64,000 nucleotides of DNA from positions 1,110,501 through 1,174,500 of the forward strand of contig NZ_JAKKOD010000001.1 in NCBI RefSeq assembly GCF_026226775.1, in the 5' to 3' direction. Every line of letters begins with the position of its first letter. Position 1 is the stretch's first letter. Shown piece after piece: positions 48,224 through 56,977 of this stretch. Made by a program: the position numbers and the translations under genes. The stretch is from Avibacterium sp. 21-586. Its GTDB lineage: Bacteria > Pseudomonadota > Gammaproteobacteria > Enterobacterales > Pasteurellaceae. The notes under the pieces are model-generated. The model was not told the DNA's origin. It searched no databases and saw only the letters and a program-made list of their open reading frames with translations.

Positions 48224-48906
48224 TGATTCACGATTATTTCATCACCATCGCTCAGGGGATTCCAACGAGCCTATTGCTCACTATTTCTGCGCTCTTTTTT
48301 GCGTTTATTTTAGCTATTGCCTTAACCTTTATTCTTGCGATGGAAAATAAACTGCTAAAAAGTGCGGTAAATATTTTCCTAACTTTATTCACAGGTACAC
48401 CGCTACTAGTACAATTTTTCTTAATTTATTACGGCCCAGGACAATTCCAATGGATCGTGAAAAGCCCAGCGTGGGCACTATTGTCTAATGCGTGGTTTTG
48501 TGCAATGCTGACCCTTGCGTTAAACAGTGCGGCTTATTCCACACAATTATTTTACGGTGCAGTGAAAGCGGTCTCAAAAGGGCAATGGGAAAGCTGTGCA
48601 GCTCTTGGCTTAAGCCGTTGGCAAACACTGAAAATCTTAATTCCTTATGCCTTAAAGCGTGCCTTGCCGTCTTACAGCAATGAAATTATTTTGGTATTTA
48701 AAGGCACATCGCTTGCTTCAACTATTACTATTTTAGATATTATGGGATATGCAAAACAGCTTTATGGCACAGAATATGATGCTCTCACCATTTACGGTAT
48801 TGCGGGCATCATCTATCTCGCCATCACGGGCATCGCTACCTTATTACTACGCAAATTAGAAAATAGTGTGCTGCAGTTTGAAAGATTAGAAATAGAAAAA
48901 AGTTAA
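48223..48906 (+). CDS. artM: Arginine ABC transporter permease ArtM
   Basis: A 227-residue permease with EAA loop ESCAALGLSRWQTLKILIPYALKRALPS. TGTPLLVQFFLIYYGPGQF is the family segment. It is coupled to artQ by a TAATG overlap. It is the last gene of artPIQM and is followed by a strong terminator 9 bases downstream. Confidence 0.95.
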   Translation: MIHDYFITIAQGIPTSLLLTISALFFAFILAIALTFILAMENKLLKSAVNIFLTLFTGTPLLVQFFLIYYGPGQFQWIVKSPAWALLSNAWFCAMLTLALNSAAYSTQLFYGAVKAVSKGQWESCAALGLSRWQTLKILIPYALKRALPSYSNEIILVFKGTSLASTITILDIMGYAKQLYGTEYDALTIYGIAGIIYLAITGIATLLLRKLENSVLQFERLEIEKS

Positions 48907-48914
48907 TTCTCAAT

Positions 48915-48939
48915 AAAACGGATTTTAACAATCCGTTTT
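48915..48939 (+). terminator. Terminator of artPIQM
   Basis: AAAACGGATT (48915-48924) pairs perfectly with AATCCGTTTT (48930-48939) over TTAAC, followed by TAATCTTAT. Confidence 0.9.
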
Positions 48940-49061
48940 TAATCTTATCACTAAAATAGCTATCTTTGATTTTACGATATAAGAGATATCATCGTTCAAC
49001 ATACTCATCTTTATAGAAGTAAATTTTCTTCCCCCAGCTCCGTTAGGAATAAAAATGTTTA

Positions 49062-49565
49062 GGGCTATACTAGATAGCCTGCCCCCTAACCAATTTGTTT
49101 TAAAATAGAGATTGTAAATTTTATGTTGACGCTGTTAAAACACTACACAGTTCAAAATACTCTTTGAGAATACCACTAAAACTTGCTTGTTCCAAAAATT
49201 CTCAATTCCATTTATATAGTTATAATATTCAGCAAAACTCATGGCGAAAATAGCTAAATTCACTCATGCCAAGAACATCATGGCTATACGGTAAGTATAT
49301 CAATGTAAACAAGGCTATCAGACTTAACTTCCTCGCGGATAATTCGCAATAATGTTGCTGATTGAGCATTAACGACGGTATAAACCTTACCACCTTACTT
49401 AAGAAATCCGAATACCGCGACCTTTCCGGCAACATCAATACCACGTTTGACTTTGCGAGAACCGCCTGCAATAGGTTTCATCAATTTCTATATAGACTTC
49501 TTGGGTTTACAATGAGTTATCTTCATTTTTATATGGCTAGCATAACTGCTAATTTAATACAACCC
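49062..49565 (-). mobile_element. IS1595-type (IS1016-like) insertion sequence remnant
   Basis: The left end (49062, GGGCTATACTAGATAGCC) and the reverse complement of the right end (49565, GGGTTGTATTAAATTAGC) share a related terminal pattern, differing mostly by transitions. The roughly 504-base element holds a broken transposase and is shorter than intact elements of this group, so internal sequence has been lost. It sits between artM and the Fur-regulated TonB receptor. The stretch 48940-49061 holds nothing recognisable. No clear target duplication was seen. Confidence 0.6.
49141..49500 (-). pseudogene. Degenerate IS1595-family transposase
   Basis: Leftward frames give pieces in the correct order for an IS1016-like DDE transposase. 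They are VYIEIDETYCRR (first catalytic Asp region), KRGIDVAGKVAVFGFLK, GGKVYTVVNAQSATLLRIIREEVKSDSLVYID, DVLGMSEFSYFRHEF, and NYINGIENFWNK. At least two frameshifts and an in-frame stop (TAA after FGFLK) separate them. The N-terminal helix-turn-helix part is missing. Confidence 0.7.
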
Positions 49566-49654
49566 TTTATTTAAACCAAAGAGCTATATTTTTCTTCGTA
49601 ATTAATTAACCATTTTTTTAAATCCGCTATTGAAATGTTATCTTTTTTAAATAT

Positions 49655-49673
49655 AATAATGATAATGATTATC
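49655..49673. promoter_or_regulatory. Fur box upstream of the TonB receptor
   Basis: AATAATGATAATGATTATC matches the 19-base Fur consensus at 17 positions. It ends 18 bases before the proposed start codon at 49692, so iron-loaded Fur should block both transcription and ribosome access. Confidence 0.85.
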
Positions 49674-49691
49674 CTTTCCATGGTAAAGTAT

Positions 49692-51869
49692 ATGTTTAGA
49701 AAATCATCCATTGCTTATGCGATTCTTTTAGCCATCTCATCAGCATCAGCATCAGCATCAGCAAAAACAATACAATTAAGTACTATTGATGTTATTGCAA
49801 ATAAAGCTCAAAATGACCAACAAACGCTGCTATCAACACCAAGCATTCAAGCTCGTAATGCAACTGATATAAAATCATTATTATCTCAACAAGTTGAAAT
49901 TGAAGTAACCAATCTACAAAAAACACGTTCTGGAAATGAAAGTATTAATATTCGAGGCTTGCAAGGTAATCGCGTTTCAAGCAGTGTAGATGGCATTCAA
50001 TTACCTGAATCACAAGAAAATAAACTCTTTACTACTGTTGGTATGGCATTTGGACGTGGCGATTTTATTGAGCCAAGTGCATTACGCTCGGTATCAATAT
50101 TACATAATAAAGCGAGTCAAGCGTTATCAAACGCAGTTAATTTTTCTACACTTGAGCCAAAGGATCTTCTTGATGAAAAAGCTATAGCTGGCTTTTTATC
50201 AGGCAACTACAATAGTCTTGATCGCTCTACAACAGGTACTGTTGGTTTCGCTTTGCAAAATGAAAAATATCAAAGGCTATTACTCACCACATATCGACAA
50301 GGTAAAGAAACAACTAATCAAGGGAAAATAGGAGGTATTGGTAGTACACGCACACAACCTAACCCTGCCAATTATAAAAATAACTATATTTTAGTAAAAA
50401 ATTATTATCAGGTGAATGATGCTCATCGTTTAGGTTTGATTTTTGAACATTTACAAAAGAAAAAAAATACAGAACAGCTTTCTCTACTCGGTGTATCTAC
50501 CAATAATCATGGGGGCATTTCCACCACAACCAATAACCTCACTGATAATCTCAATGACCAAAATCAACGAAGCCGTTTATCTCTAACACATTCTTACACA
50601 CAGGATAATTTAGATATCAATACTCATCTCTACTATCAAAATAGTAAAACTAATAACTTTAGAACGAGATATTATACAACTAATCAAAGAGCAGTAACGC
50701 GAATAGATCGGGCTGAAAACAGAGATCAAATATATGGCCTTCAAACAACAGTATCTCATTATATTGACACTAATACACCACAACTTTTACGTTATGGTCT
50801 AGATGTAAGTTATCAAAATCTAACCAACCAATTAATCACTACTTCTGCACCAAATAGAAAGCCATCAGCAGATACCAAGCAGATAAAAAGTTATGTATTT
50901 CTAGAAGATCAAGTTAATATCAATACTCTGGAAATTACACCTCATTTAGGTTTAACTTATTGGAAACTGAACCCTAATTCTAATAATGGTTATATCCAAC
51001 GGGCAGAAGATTATGCACCGATTCTTGAACAACATAAATTTGCAGTTATTCCCAAATTAAGTGTTTATTGGAATGTATCAGATATAGCAAAACCTTACTT
51101 CCAATATTCAAAAGGTGTAAAACCAGCTTCAGCACAACAACTAACAACCTCTTTTGGCAATAGTAGAGGACCTTTTAGTTACTCCATCGTTGGTAATCCA
51201 TACTTAAAACCAGAATCGGCAAACAATTTTGAATTTGGCTTAACTGGTGATATTCAACAAGTTAGTTACCGTTTGGCTGGCTACTATAATTTATACAAGA
51301 ATTTCATTGATTATAAACAGCAAGTACAAACAAGGAATTTACTTGTAATTCAATATGAAAATATAGCAAAAGCAAAAATTTATGGTGTCGAGGCTAATTT
51401 AACTTGGCGTATCATGGACAATCTCAAACTTAATACCGCTTTTGCTTATGCAAAAGGTAAACGTACTGAACAGGATGGTAGCGTGCATCCAATTAATACA
51501 ATTCAGCCATTAAAATTAAAAATTGGCCTTGCTTATGAAACAGAGCGTTGGGGAACAAGTGTACTTTTATCACATAGCCATGCGAAATCAAGTAACGATA
51601 TAGATGGCACCATGTTCAATCCTAGCCGAAGCTACAATTTAGTCGATCTTGGTATCTACTGGAAACCACTTAAATCGCTTACATTGAATGCTAATCTAAA
51701 TAATGTATTTAACAAAACTTATTGGAATTGGGCTGATATTTCCTACTTAGCTGGACGTTCAAATGAAACATCAAGCTATGATGGTTCTGTCTCAATCAAT
51801 AAAGATAATGCCTCTGCCTATTCAGCTGCAGGCAGAACATTTAACGTTGGTATTCGTTACGAATTTTAA
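49692..51869 (+). CDS. TonB-dependent outer-membrane receptor, probably for haem
   Basis: A 725-residue receptor from the ATG at 49692. Earlier in-frame starts would translate across the Fur box. The signal peptide is MFRKSSIAYAILLAISSASA, extended by four TCAGCA repeats (Ser-Ala). The plug domain includes RSGNESINIRGLQGNRVSSSVDGIQLPE. The 22-strand barrel carries the haem-receptor-like NPYLKPESANNFEFGL segment and a terminal NVGIRYEF ending in Phe. It lies upstream of hutX and hutZ, which handle haem in the cytosol, so haem or haemoglobin is the likely ligand. The exact FRAP motif of haem receptors is not found. Confidence 0.85.
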   Translation: MFRKSSIAYAILLAISSASASASAKTIQLSTIDVIANKAQNDQQTLLSTPSIQARNATDIKSLLSQQVEIEVTNLQKTRSGNESINIRGLQGNRVSSSVDGIQLPESQENKLFTTVGMAFGRGDFIEPSALRSVSILHNKASQALSNAVNFSTLEPKDLLDEKAIAGFLSGNYNSLDRSTTGTVGFALQNEKYQRLLLTTYRQGKETTNQGKIGGIGSTRTQPNPANYKNNYILVKNYYQVNDAHRLGLIFEHLQKKKNTEQLSLLGVSTNNHGGISTTTNNLTDNLNDQNQRSRLSLTHSYTQDNLDINTHLYYQNSKTNNFRTRYYTTNQRAVTRIDRAENRDQIYGLQTTVSHYIDTNTPQLLRYGLDVSYQNLTNQLITTSAPNRKPSADTKQIKSYVFLEDQVNINTLEITPHLGLTYWKLNPNSNNGYIQRAEDYAPILEQHKFAVIPKLSVYWNVSDIAKPYFQYSKGVKPASAQQLTTSFGNSRGPFSYSIVGNPYLKPESANNFEFGLTGDIQQVSYRLAGYYNLYKNFIDYKQQVQTRNLLVIQYENIAKAKIYGVEANLTWRIMDNLKLNTAFAYAKGKRTEQDGSVHPINTIQPLKLKIGLAYETERWGTSVLLSHSHAKSSNDIDGTMFNPSRSYNLVDLGIYWKPLKSLTLNANLNNVFNKTYWNWADISYLAGRSNETSSYDGSVSINKDNASAYSAAGRTFNVGIRYEF

Positions 51870-51878
51870 TCATTATCT

Positions 51879-51902
51879 ACCGCACTTTATATAAAGTACG
51901 GT
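51879..51902. terminator. Uptake-signal hairpin between receptor and hutX
   Basis: ACCGCACTTTAT and ATAAAGTACGGT form a hairpin with a single mismatch, made from one perfect and one altered uptake signal, followed by CTATTTTA. It probably gives partial termination, allowing lower hutXZ expression. Confidence 0.5.
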
Positions 51903-51921
51903 CTATTTTACGAGAAAATAT

Positions 51922-52443
51922 ATGTCATTATTAGAAATTCCAGACCAATTAAAAAATGCTGTGGCTCAGCAACTACAACTTAATCCTCAACTATCAACAT
52001 TAGAATTAGCCACTCAATTTCAACAACCAGAGGGGAAAATTATTCTCGCATTACCGACAGAGTTAGTCAGTATTCGTGATGGGAAATATGCCTATGAAAT
52101 ATTACAACAGCTGCCAAACTGGGGTGTTGTTGTGACGATTCTTGAAAAAGAAGGATCTATTTTTGAAATAAAACAACCATTTCCATTTGGAAAAAATGGT
52201 TATGGCTACTATAACCTTAATCTTGGTTCTAACACTGAAAGTGGACTTCATGGTCACTTAAAATTAGAAAATATCGCTAAAGTTGCCTTAATAAGTAAAC
52301 CTTTTAAAGGAAAAGAAAGTTATGCTTTTGTATTTATCAGCCAAGCAGGAACTGTTATTTTCAAAATTTATTTAGGGCGCGATGAACATCGACAGCTTTT
52401 ACCCGAACAAGTAAACAAATTTAAACAACTATTAACACAATAA
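51922..52443 (+). CDS. hutX: Haem utilization cytosolic carrier HutX
   Basis: A 173-residue soluble protein of the HutX/HugX/ChuX family that binds haem and hands it to HutZ. Typical blocks are VVTILEKEGSIFEIKQPFPFGKNGYGYYNL and LHGHLKLENIAKVALISKPFKGKESYAFVFI. It has no signal peptide. It lies between the TonB receptor and hutZ, 11 bases before the latter. Confidence 0.93.
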   Translation: MSLLEIPDQLKNAVAQQLQLNPQLSTLELATQFQQPEGKIILALPTELVSIRDGKYAYEILQQLPNWGVVVTILEKEGSIFEIKQPFPFGKNGYGYYNLNLGSNTESGLHGHLKLENIAKVALISKPFKGKESYAFVFISQAGTVIFKIYLGRDEHRQLLPEQVNKFKQLLTQ

Positions 52444-52454
52444 GGAAAATAAAA

Positions 52455-52988
52455 ATGTCAGAGACAATAGCTCAAGAACGCTTAACACGTTTACAAAATC
52501 GAATTGGCCCAGAGGTACAAGAGTTAAAACAGCAGTGCCGTACTGTTATGCTTGCAACTGTTGATGAACAGGGTAATCCAAATGTAAGTTACGCTCCATT
52601 TGTACTAAATGAGAAAGGTTACTATATTTTTATTTCAGATATTGCGAGACATGCTCGTAATCTGAAAAAAAATCCTAACGTCTCATTAATGTTAATTGAA
52701 GATGAATCAATATCTCGCCAAATATTTGCCCGTCGCCGTTTATCTTTTGATGCGACTGCTACCATTGTTGAATATGGTACTGATGAATGGAATATAGGTA
52801 CTCAAGCAATCAAAGAGAAACACGGAGAAATTATGAATGAGCTCACTACAATGGAAGATTTTACTTTATTCAATTTAATTCCTAAAAAAGGACTATTCGT
52901 TAAAGGTTTTGGGCAAGCCTTTAGTGTTGATCCAAGTGATCTTGTCGGAATGGTGCATGTTGAAACAGGCCACCAACGTAGAACTTAA
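52455..52988 (+). CDS. hutZ: HugZ/HutZ family haem-degrading protein
   Basis: A 177-residue split-barrel protein of the pyridoxamine-phosphate-oxidase-like fold that breaks down haem with release of iron. CRTVMLATVDEQGNPNVSYAPFVLNEKGYYIFISDIARHARNL and RRRLSFDATA are typical of HutZ. The C-terminal GHQRR segment is the region near the haem-binding His of family members. The pairing with hutX supports haem oxygenase activity rather than vitamin B6 metabolism. AAGGAAAA precedes the ATG. Confidence 0.92.
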   Translation: MSETIAQERLTRLQNRIGPEVQELKQQCRTVMLATVDEQGNPNVSYAPFVLNEKGYYIFISDIARHARNLKKNPNVSLMLIEDESISRQIFARRRLSFDATATIVEYGTDEWNIGTQAIKEKHGEIMNELTTMEDFTLFNLIPKKGLFVKGFGQAFSVDPSDLVGMVHVETGHQRRT

Positions 52989-53001
52989 TACCTATTGTTA
53001 C

Positions 53002-53025
53002 ACGCCACTTTATTCTAAGTGGCGT
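53002..53025. terminator. Bidirectional terminator between hutZ and hmuV
   Basis: ACGCCACTT (53002-53010) pairs perfectly with AAGTGGCGT (53017-53025) over 6 bases, followed by TTTTC. It serves hutZ, and hmuV converges on it. Confidence 0.88.
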
Positions 53026-53029
53026 TTTC

Positions 53030-53782
53030 TTACCAAACTCTAACCTGCCCTGATTGCTGATAAATTTCTGCATGATATTGATATAAATATTGAATATTCG
53101 TTACTGTAAGAAGTTCTGCTGGTGTGCCATAAGCATAAAAACCACCTTGCTGCAGCAAGAATAATTGATCACAATAACGACTCGCTAAATTCAAATCGTG
53201 CAAAACAATTAATACAAGATGCCCTTGTTGAGCAAGCTGTCTACATTGTTGTAAAAATTGATGTTGGTGTTTAAGATCTAAAGCACTTGTAGGCTCATCA
53301 AGTAAAATGAGTTTTTTTTCTGTTGAAGCCAATACTTGCATCCATACTCTAGCAGCCTGTACTCGTTGCTTCTCTCCGCCAGACAGTGTTAAAAAATTCT
53401 TATTTCTTAATGCACTAATATCAAATATATCTAATATGTACTTAAGCATTACGTTTAATTTTTGTTTAGATATAGCATACATCATTGCCCCCATTTCAAC
53501 AATTTCATACACTGAAAAAGCAAAATTTAGTTGAGTTTGTTGAGGTAAAAAAGCGAGCTGTTTAGCACGCTGTGTTAAGTTGAGTTCTGCTATATTTTTT
53601 CCTCGCCAAAGAATGGCGCCTTGATGGGGTAAATCTTGTCCAATCGCCTTTAACAAAGTTGATTTTCCTACACCATTTGCTCCTAAAATTCCTACACATT
53701 GACCCGCTTGTATTGATAAACTAAAGGGATGACATAATATATGCTGCTTTAATGTAATTGACAAATTTTGTAGAGATAACAT
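53030..53782 (-). CDS. hmuV: Haem ABC transporter ATPase HmuV
   Basis: A 250-residue ATPase of the FecE/HmuV type. Walker A is GANGVGKST, the signature LSGGEKQRVQAARVW, and Walker B LILLDEPTSALD. It overlaps the hmuU stop region by one base. With HmuT and HmuU it imports haem from the periplasm. It is the last gene of the leftward haem operon. Confidence 0.94.
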   Translation of the reverse strand: MLSLQNLSITLKQHILCHPFSLSIQAGQCVGILGANGVGKSTLLKAIGQDLPHQGAILWRGKNIAELNLTQRAKQLAFLPQQTQLNFAFSVYEIVEMGAMMYAISKQKLNVMLKYILDIFDISALRNKNFLTLSGGEKQRVQAARVWMQVLASTEKKLILLDEPTSALDLKHQHQFLQQCRQLAQQGHLVLIVLHDLNLASRYCDQLFLLQQGGFYAYGTPAELLTVTNIQYLYQYHAEIYQQSGQVRVW

Positions 53783-54807
53783 TAAAGTTTCTCCTTATTT
53801 TTAATTAGTAAACCAATAAAGAATGGAGCGCCTAAAAGTGCGGTTAAAATACCGATTGGAATTTCTGCTGGAGCAGCAACAACACGAGCAAGAACATCAG
53901 CAACAAGTAGCAAAATCGCCCCCGATAAAGCACTAGCTGGTAATAACGTTCGATGATCAGCTCCCAATATTGTACGGCAAATATGTGGTACAACTAACCC
54001 AATAAAACCAATCATTCCAGCAATGGAAACTGAAACCCCTATGGCTAAAGCAACAGAATAGATACATCGTTTTTTTATTTTCTCAATATCAATACCGAGG
54101 TGACGAGCTTCTAAATCCCCTAATAACATTGCATTTAGTTTTAATGACTGACGATAAAAATAGTAAAAAACAATAAAAAAAACCACCGCACTTAGCCCCA
54201 CAGCATATCTATCTCCATTTGCGACGGAACCAAGCTGCCAAGTTGTTAATGTTCTTAATGCTTGATCATCAGCAATAAATTGTAATAATCCAAGAAATGC
54301 AAACGCTAAAGAACCAATAGCAATACCACTTAACAAGATCAGCAACATTTTTGTACCATAACCTGTTTTGCCAACCTGATAGACAAGTAAAGTTGCAAAC
54401 AGTCCACCTAAAAAAGCAAAAATAGCAATAAGATTTGTGCCATATCCAAGGAAAAAACCGGTTGGTAATAGGACTATTGCTATGCCCGCGCCTAATGCTG
54501 AGCCCGCGCTTACCCCTATAATTCCTGGATCTGCTAGGGGATTTCTGAATAATCCTTGTAAGATAGTGCCACAAGTAGCAAGTGTCGCTCCAATAAACAT
54601 AGCTAATAACGTCCTTGGTAAACGTAGCTGTTGTAGAACAAAAACCGTACTGTCTTCTCCCCTACCAAATAAAGCATTCACTAAATCAACCAATGCTATT
54701 TTTATTGCTCCAACACTTAATGAAACAAAAATTATCAAACATAAGATAATAATGTTGCATAGCATGAAAGTATGATATACAGTTTTTTTATCTTTTTGCG
54801 CTATCAT
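53782..54807 (-). CDS. hmuU: Haem ABC transporter permease HmuU
   Basis: A 341-residue FecCD-family permease with about nine to ten membrane helices. LRLPRTLLAMFIGATLATCGTILQGLFRNPLADPGIIGVSAGSALGAG is the family signature, as is GFIGLVVPHICRTILGADHRTLLP. It lies 18 bases after hmuT. An uptake signal lies at each end of the gene. Confidence 0.94.
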   Translation of the reverse strand: MIAQKDKKTVYHTFMLCNIIILCLIIFVSLSVGAIKIALVDLVNALFGRGEDSTVFVLQQLRLPRTLLAMFIGATLATCGTILQGLFRNPLADPGIIGVSAGSALGAGIAIVLLPTGFFLGYGTNLIAIFAFLGGLFATLLVYQVGKTGYGTKMLLILLSGIAIGSLAFAFLGLLQFIADDQALRTLTTWQLGSVANGDRYAVGLSAVVFFIVFYYFYRQSLKLNAMLLGDLEARHLGIDIEKIKKRCIYSVALAIGVSVSIAGMIGFIGLVVPHICRTILGADHRTLLPASALSGAILLLVADVLARVVAAPAEIPIGILTALLGAPFFIGLLIKNKEKL

Positions 54808-54825
54808 CTAATATTAACTAAAAAC

Positions 54826-55689
54826 TTAATGGCATTTAGGATTTTGATTTATTAATTGAACTAAACGTTCACTTTCTCGTAATGATGTTAGATTAAAGCC
54901 ACCTAATAACGCTTGCCCATCAATGGTAAAAACACACTGATTTTGTACCGCACTTAACTGCATCAAAAATGGATTTTTTTGTAAAATATTAGTTAAATTC
55001 TGAACTAAACTACGCTCTGAAATGAATAAAATTTTAGGCTGCTGTGCTAATAGAGCTTCAATAGAGTAAGGATAATAATCTTTTTTACCTTTCCCTCTAT
55101 TTTCCATATTAATTAGCTGCAATATTCCATTTGCAGTGGTATCATCTCCGCCGGCAAAAAGTTGCCCCTTTTCACCAATAAATAAAAATAAGGCTTTTAT
55201 AGCTTGCGTCGGTTTTGTTTGTTGAATATTTCTTTCTACCTCTTGCACTTGTTCAAATAGCTGTTTTGCTACTTGCTGTTTACCCAATATTTCACCCATT
55301 TTTATAATATGTTGCTGTAAATCTAGAATGCTATTAGTGGTATTCTGTAATACTTCTACTTTTATCCCAGCCTGTTTCAACTTCTGTAATACATTATCCG
55401 GTCCCATTTGCTCACTACCAATCAATATACTAGGCTTAAGAGATATAATTCCCTCGGCACTCAAATTACGTTGATAACCCACAATTGGTAACTTTCTGTC
55501 GCTTAAGAAACGTTTACTTGTAGAATCTAATGCAACTATTTCTTCACTACTATCTAAATTTACTAATAGCTCCGTAATACCTGCACCAACTGAAACAATT
55601 CTCTCTTTATTAGTAATTTGTGCAAAAGTACTATTAACAGTAAGAAATAGGGCACAACTGATCAAAATCGTTGAATACACTTTTTTCAT
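54826..55689 (-). CDS. hmuT: Haem-binding periplasmic protein HmuT
   Basis: A 287-residue periplasmic binding protein of the TroA/BtuF-like class (PF01497). The signal peptide is MKKVYSTILISCALFLTVNSTFA. RIVSVGAGITELLVNLDSSEEIVALD starts the domain, LPIVGYQRNLSAEGIISLKPSILIGSEQMGP is a family block, and ENRGKGKKDYYPYSIEALLAQQPKILFIS follows. It lies between tonB and hmuU with 10- and 18-base spacers. Confidence 0.93.
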   Translation of the reverse strand: MKKVYSTILISCALFLTVNSTFAQITNKERIVSVGAGITELLVNLDSSEEIVALDSTSKRFLSDRKLPIVGYQRNLSAEGIISLKPSILIGSEQMGPDNVLQKLKQAGIKVEVLQNTTNSILDLQQHIIKMGEILGKQQVAKQLFEQVQEVERNIQQTKPTQAIKALFLFIGEKGQLFAGGDDTTANGILQLINMENRGKGKKDYYPYSIEALLAQQPKILFISERSLVQNLTNILQKNPFLMQLSAVQNQCVFTIDGQALLGGFNLTSLRESERLVQLINQNPKCH

Positions 55690-55699
55690 TTTCCTTTCC

Positions 55700-56539
55700 T
55701 CATTTACGCTTTTTATGAATAAAAAAATCTACGCCAAAACTTATTTTTAAGTGTGTTTTTTGTCCCATAATTTCATACGGTGGTTTAGGTAGCGGTGATG
55801 CACGTCTTACGGTATTAACTGCTTCTGAATCTAACTCCTCATTACCACTACTCTTTTTCAATCTAGCGGATAATACTCTACCACTATGATCAATTTCGAT
55901 TGTTACGATGGGCTTCCCTTCTATCTGATTTTTTAATGATTGTGCTGGATAACGTTGATAACGCTGTAAGTGAGCCATCAATAAAGATTGCCAACTTGCC
56001 CTATCCGTTTTTAAGTTACCACTACTATTAAATTCAGCAGCAATTTTATTGCTATCGCCATCTGGCGCAACCAATACTGCTTGACCAGTCGCTACAGAGT
56101 TAATATGATTTACCTGTTTTTTCTTTTTGTTCTCCTTTCTACTCGTTTTTTTAACCTTCTTAATAGGTTTTATTTTCTCTTTATTAACTGGTTTATCTTT
56201 TTTTTCAACAACTATCTCAGCCTGTTCCATTGATTCCGATTCATCTAATCTTGGTAATAAAACTTCTTTTTTAACTTCAGGTTCACTTACATCGGTTTTT
56301 TGACTGTCTTGAGTAATAATCTGTGGCGGTCCAATAGCAAATTCCTGAACACTCACTATTGATTGCGGAGGGTCAGAAAATTCAACCATAACAGCAGAAA
56401 TATTATTAAACTTAGTATAAGCGTTTTTTTTAGCTAAAATATGAAATATAAATAAGTGCAAAACCACGACAAAAACCATGCCTACAAGCCAAAATAGATA
56501 CCTTTTATTTTGCCACAATGATGGAACTTCAATAATCAT
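55700..56539 (-). CDS. tonB: TonB energy-transducing protein
   Basis: A 279-residue protein. An N-terminal membrane anchor (RYLFWLVGMVFVVVLHLFIFHIL) is followed by a charged Lys/Glu/Pro-rich periplasmic stretch (about 85-150) with many KK and KP pairs. The C-terminal TonB domain (about 190-279) has HLQRYQRYPAQSLKNQIEGKPIVTIEIDHSGRV. It energises the receptors at 49692 and 59188. It lies in the order exbB-exbD-tonB. Confidence 0.94.
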   Translation of the reverse strand: MIIEVPSLWQNKRYLFWLVGMVFVVVLHLFIFHILAKKNAYTKFNNISAVMVEFSDPPQSIVSVQEFAIGPPQIITQDSQKTDVSEPEVKKEVLLPRLDESESMEQAEIVVEKKDKPVNKEKIKPIKKVKKTSRKENKKKKQVNHINSVATGQAVLVAPDGDSNKIAAEFNSSGNLKTDRASWQSLLMAHLQRYQRYPAQSLKNQIEGKPIVTIEIDHSGRVLSARLKKSSGNEELDSEAVNTVRRASPLPKPPYEIMGQKTHLKISFGVDFFIHKKRK

Positions 56540-56545
56540 TACACA

Positions 56546-56968
56546 TTATTCTCTATCTGTTTCTAATCCAACTAAACCTATCTTAAAATAACCAGCACTG
56601 CGCAATTGATTCATCACATCCATTAACTCTTCATAAGGTACTCTTTTATCTATTTGAAAGAAAATAACCGTATCTCGTTTAGATTTTGTTAGTTTATCAA
56701 TTTCACTTCCTAAATCCTTACCTAGTAATCTTTCATTACCCAAATATAACTCTTTTTCCTGATTTAATGATAAGACGATCGGCTTTTCAATATTAGGTTC
56801 AACCTTGGCTTTTGCCACTGGCAAATCAAGAGGAATAGTCACGGTAGAAATTGGAACTGTTACCATAAAAATAATTAACAATACCAACATTACGTCAATA
56901 AATGGAGTAACATTAATTTCTGATAATTCTTGCTCATTATATGAACTTTCATTATATTGAAACGACAT
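56546..56968 (-). CDS. exbD: Biopolymer transport protein ExbD
   Basis: A 140-residue protein with a short cytoplasmic N-terminus, INVTPFIDVMLVLLIIFMVT, whose membrane Asp is the proton-handling residue, and a periplasmic C-terminal domain. It couples the proton motive force to TonB. It follows exbB by 9 bases. Confidence 0.95.
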   Translation of the reverse strand: MSFQYNESSYNEQELSEINVTPFIDVMLVLLIIFMVTVPISTVTIPLDLPVAKAKVEPNIEKPIVLSLNQEKELYLGNERLLGKDLGSEIDKLTKSKRDTVIFFQIDKRVPYEELMDVMNQLRSAGYFKIGLVGLETDRE

Positions 56969-56977
56969 AACTTTTTC

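Noticed and set aside
52455-52988. Pyridoxamine-phosphate oxidase
   Set aside because: The split-barrel fold is shared, but the C-terminal extension and position beside hutX point to HutZ/HugZ haem degradation.
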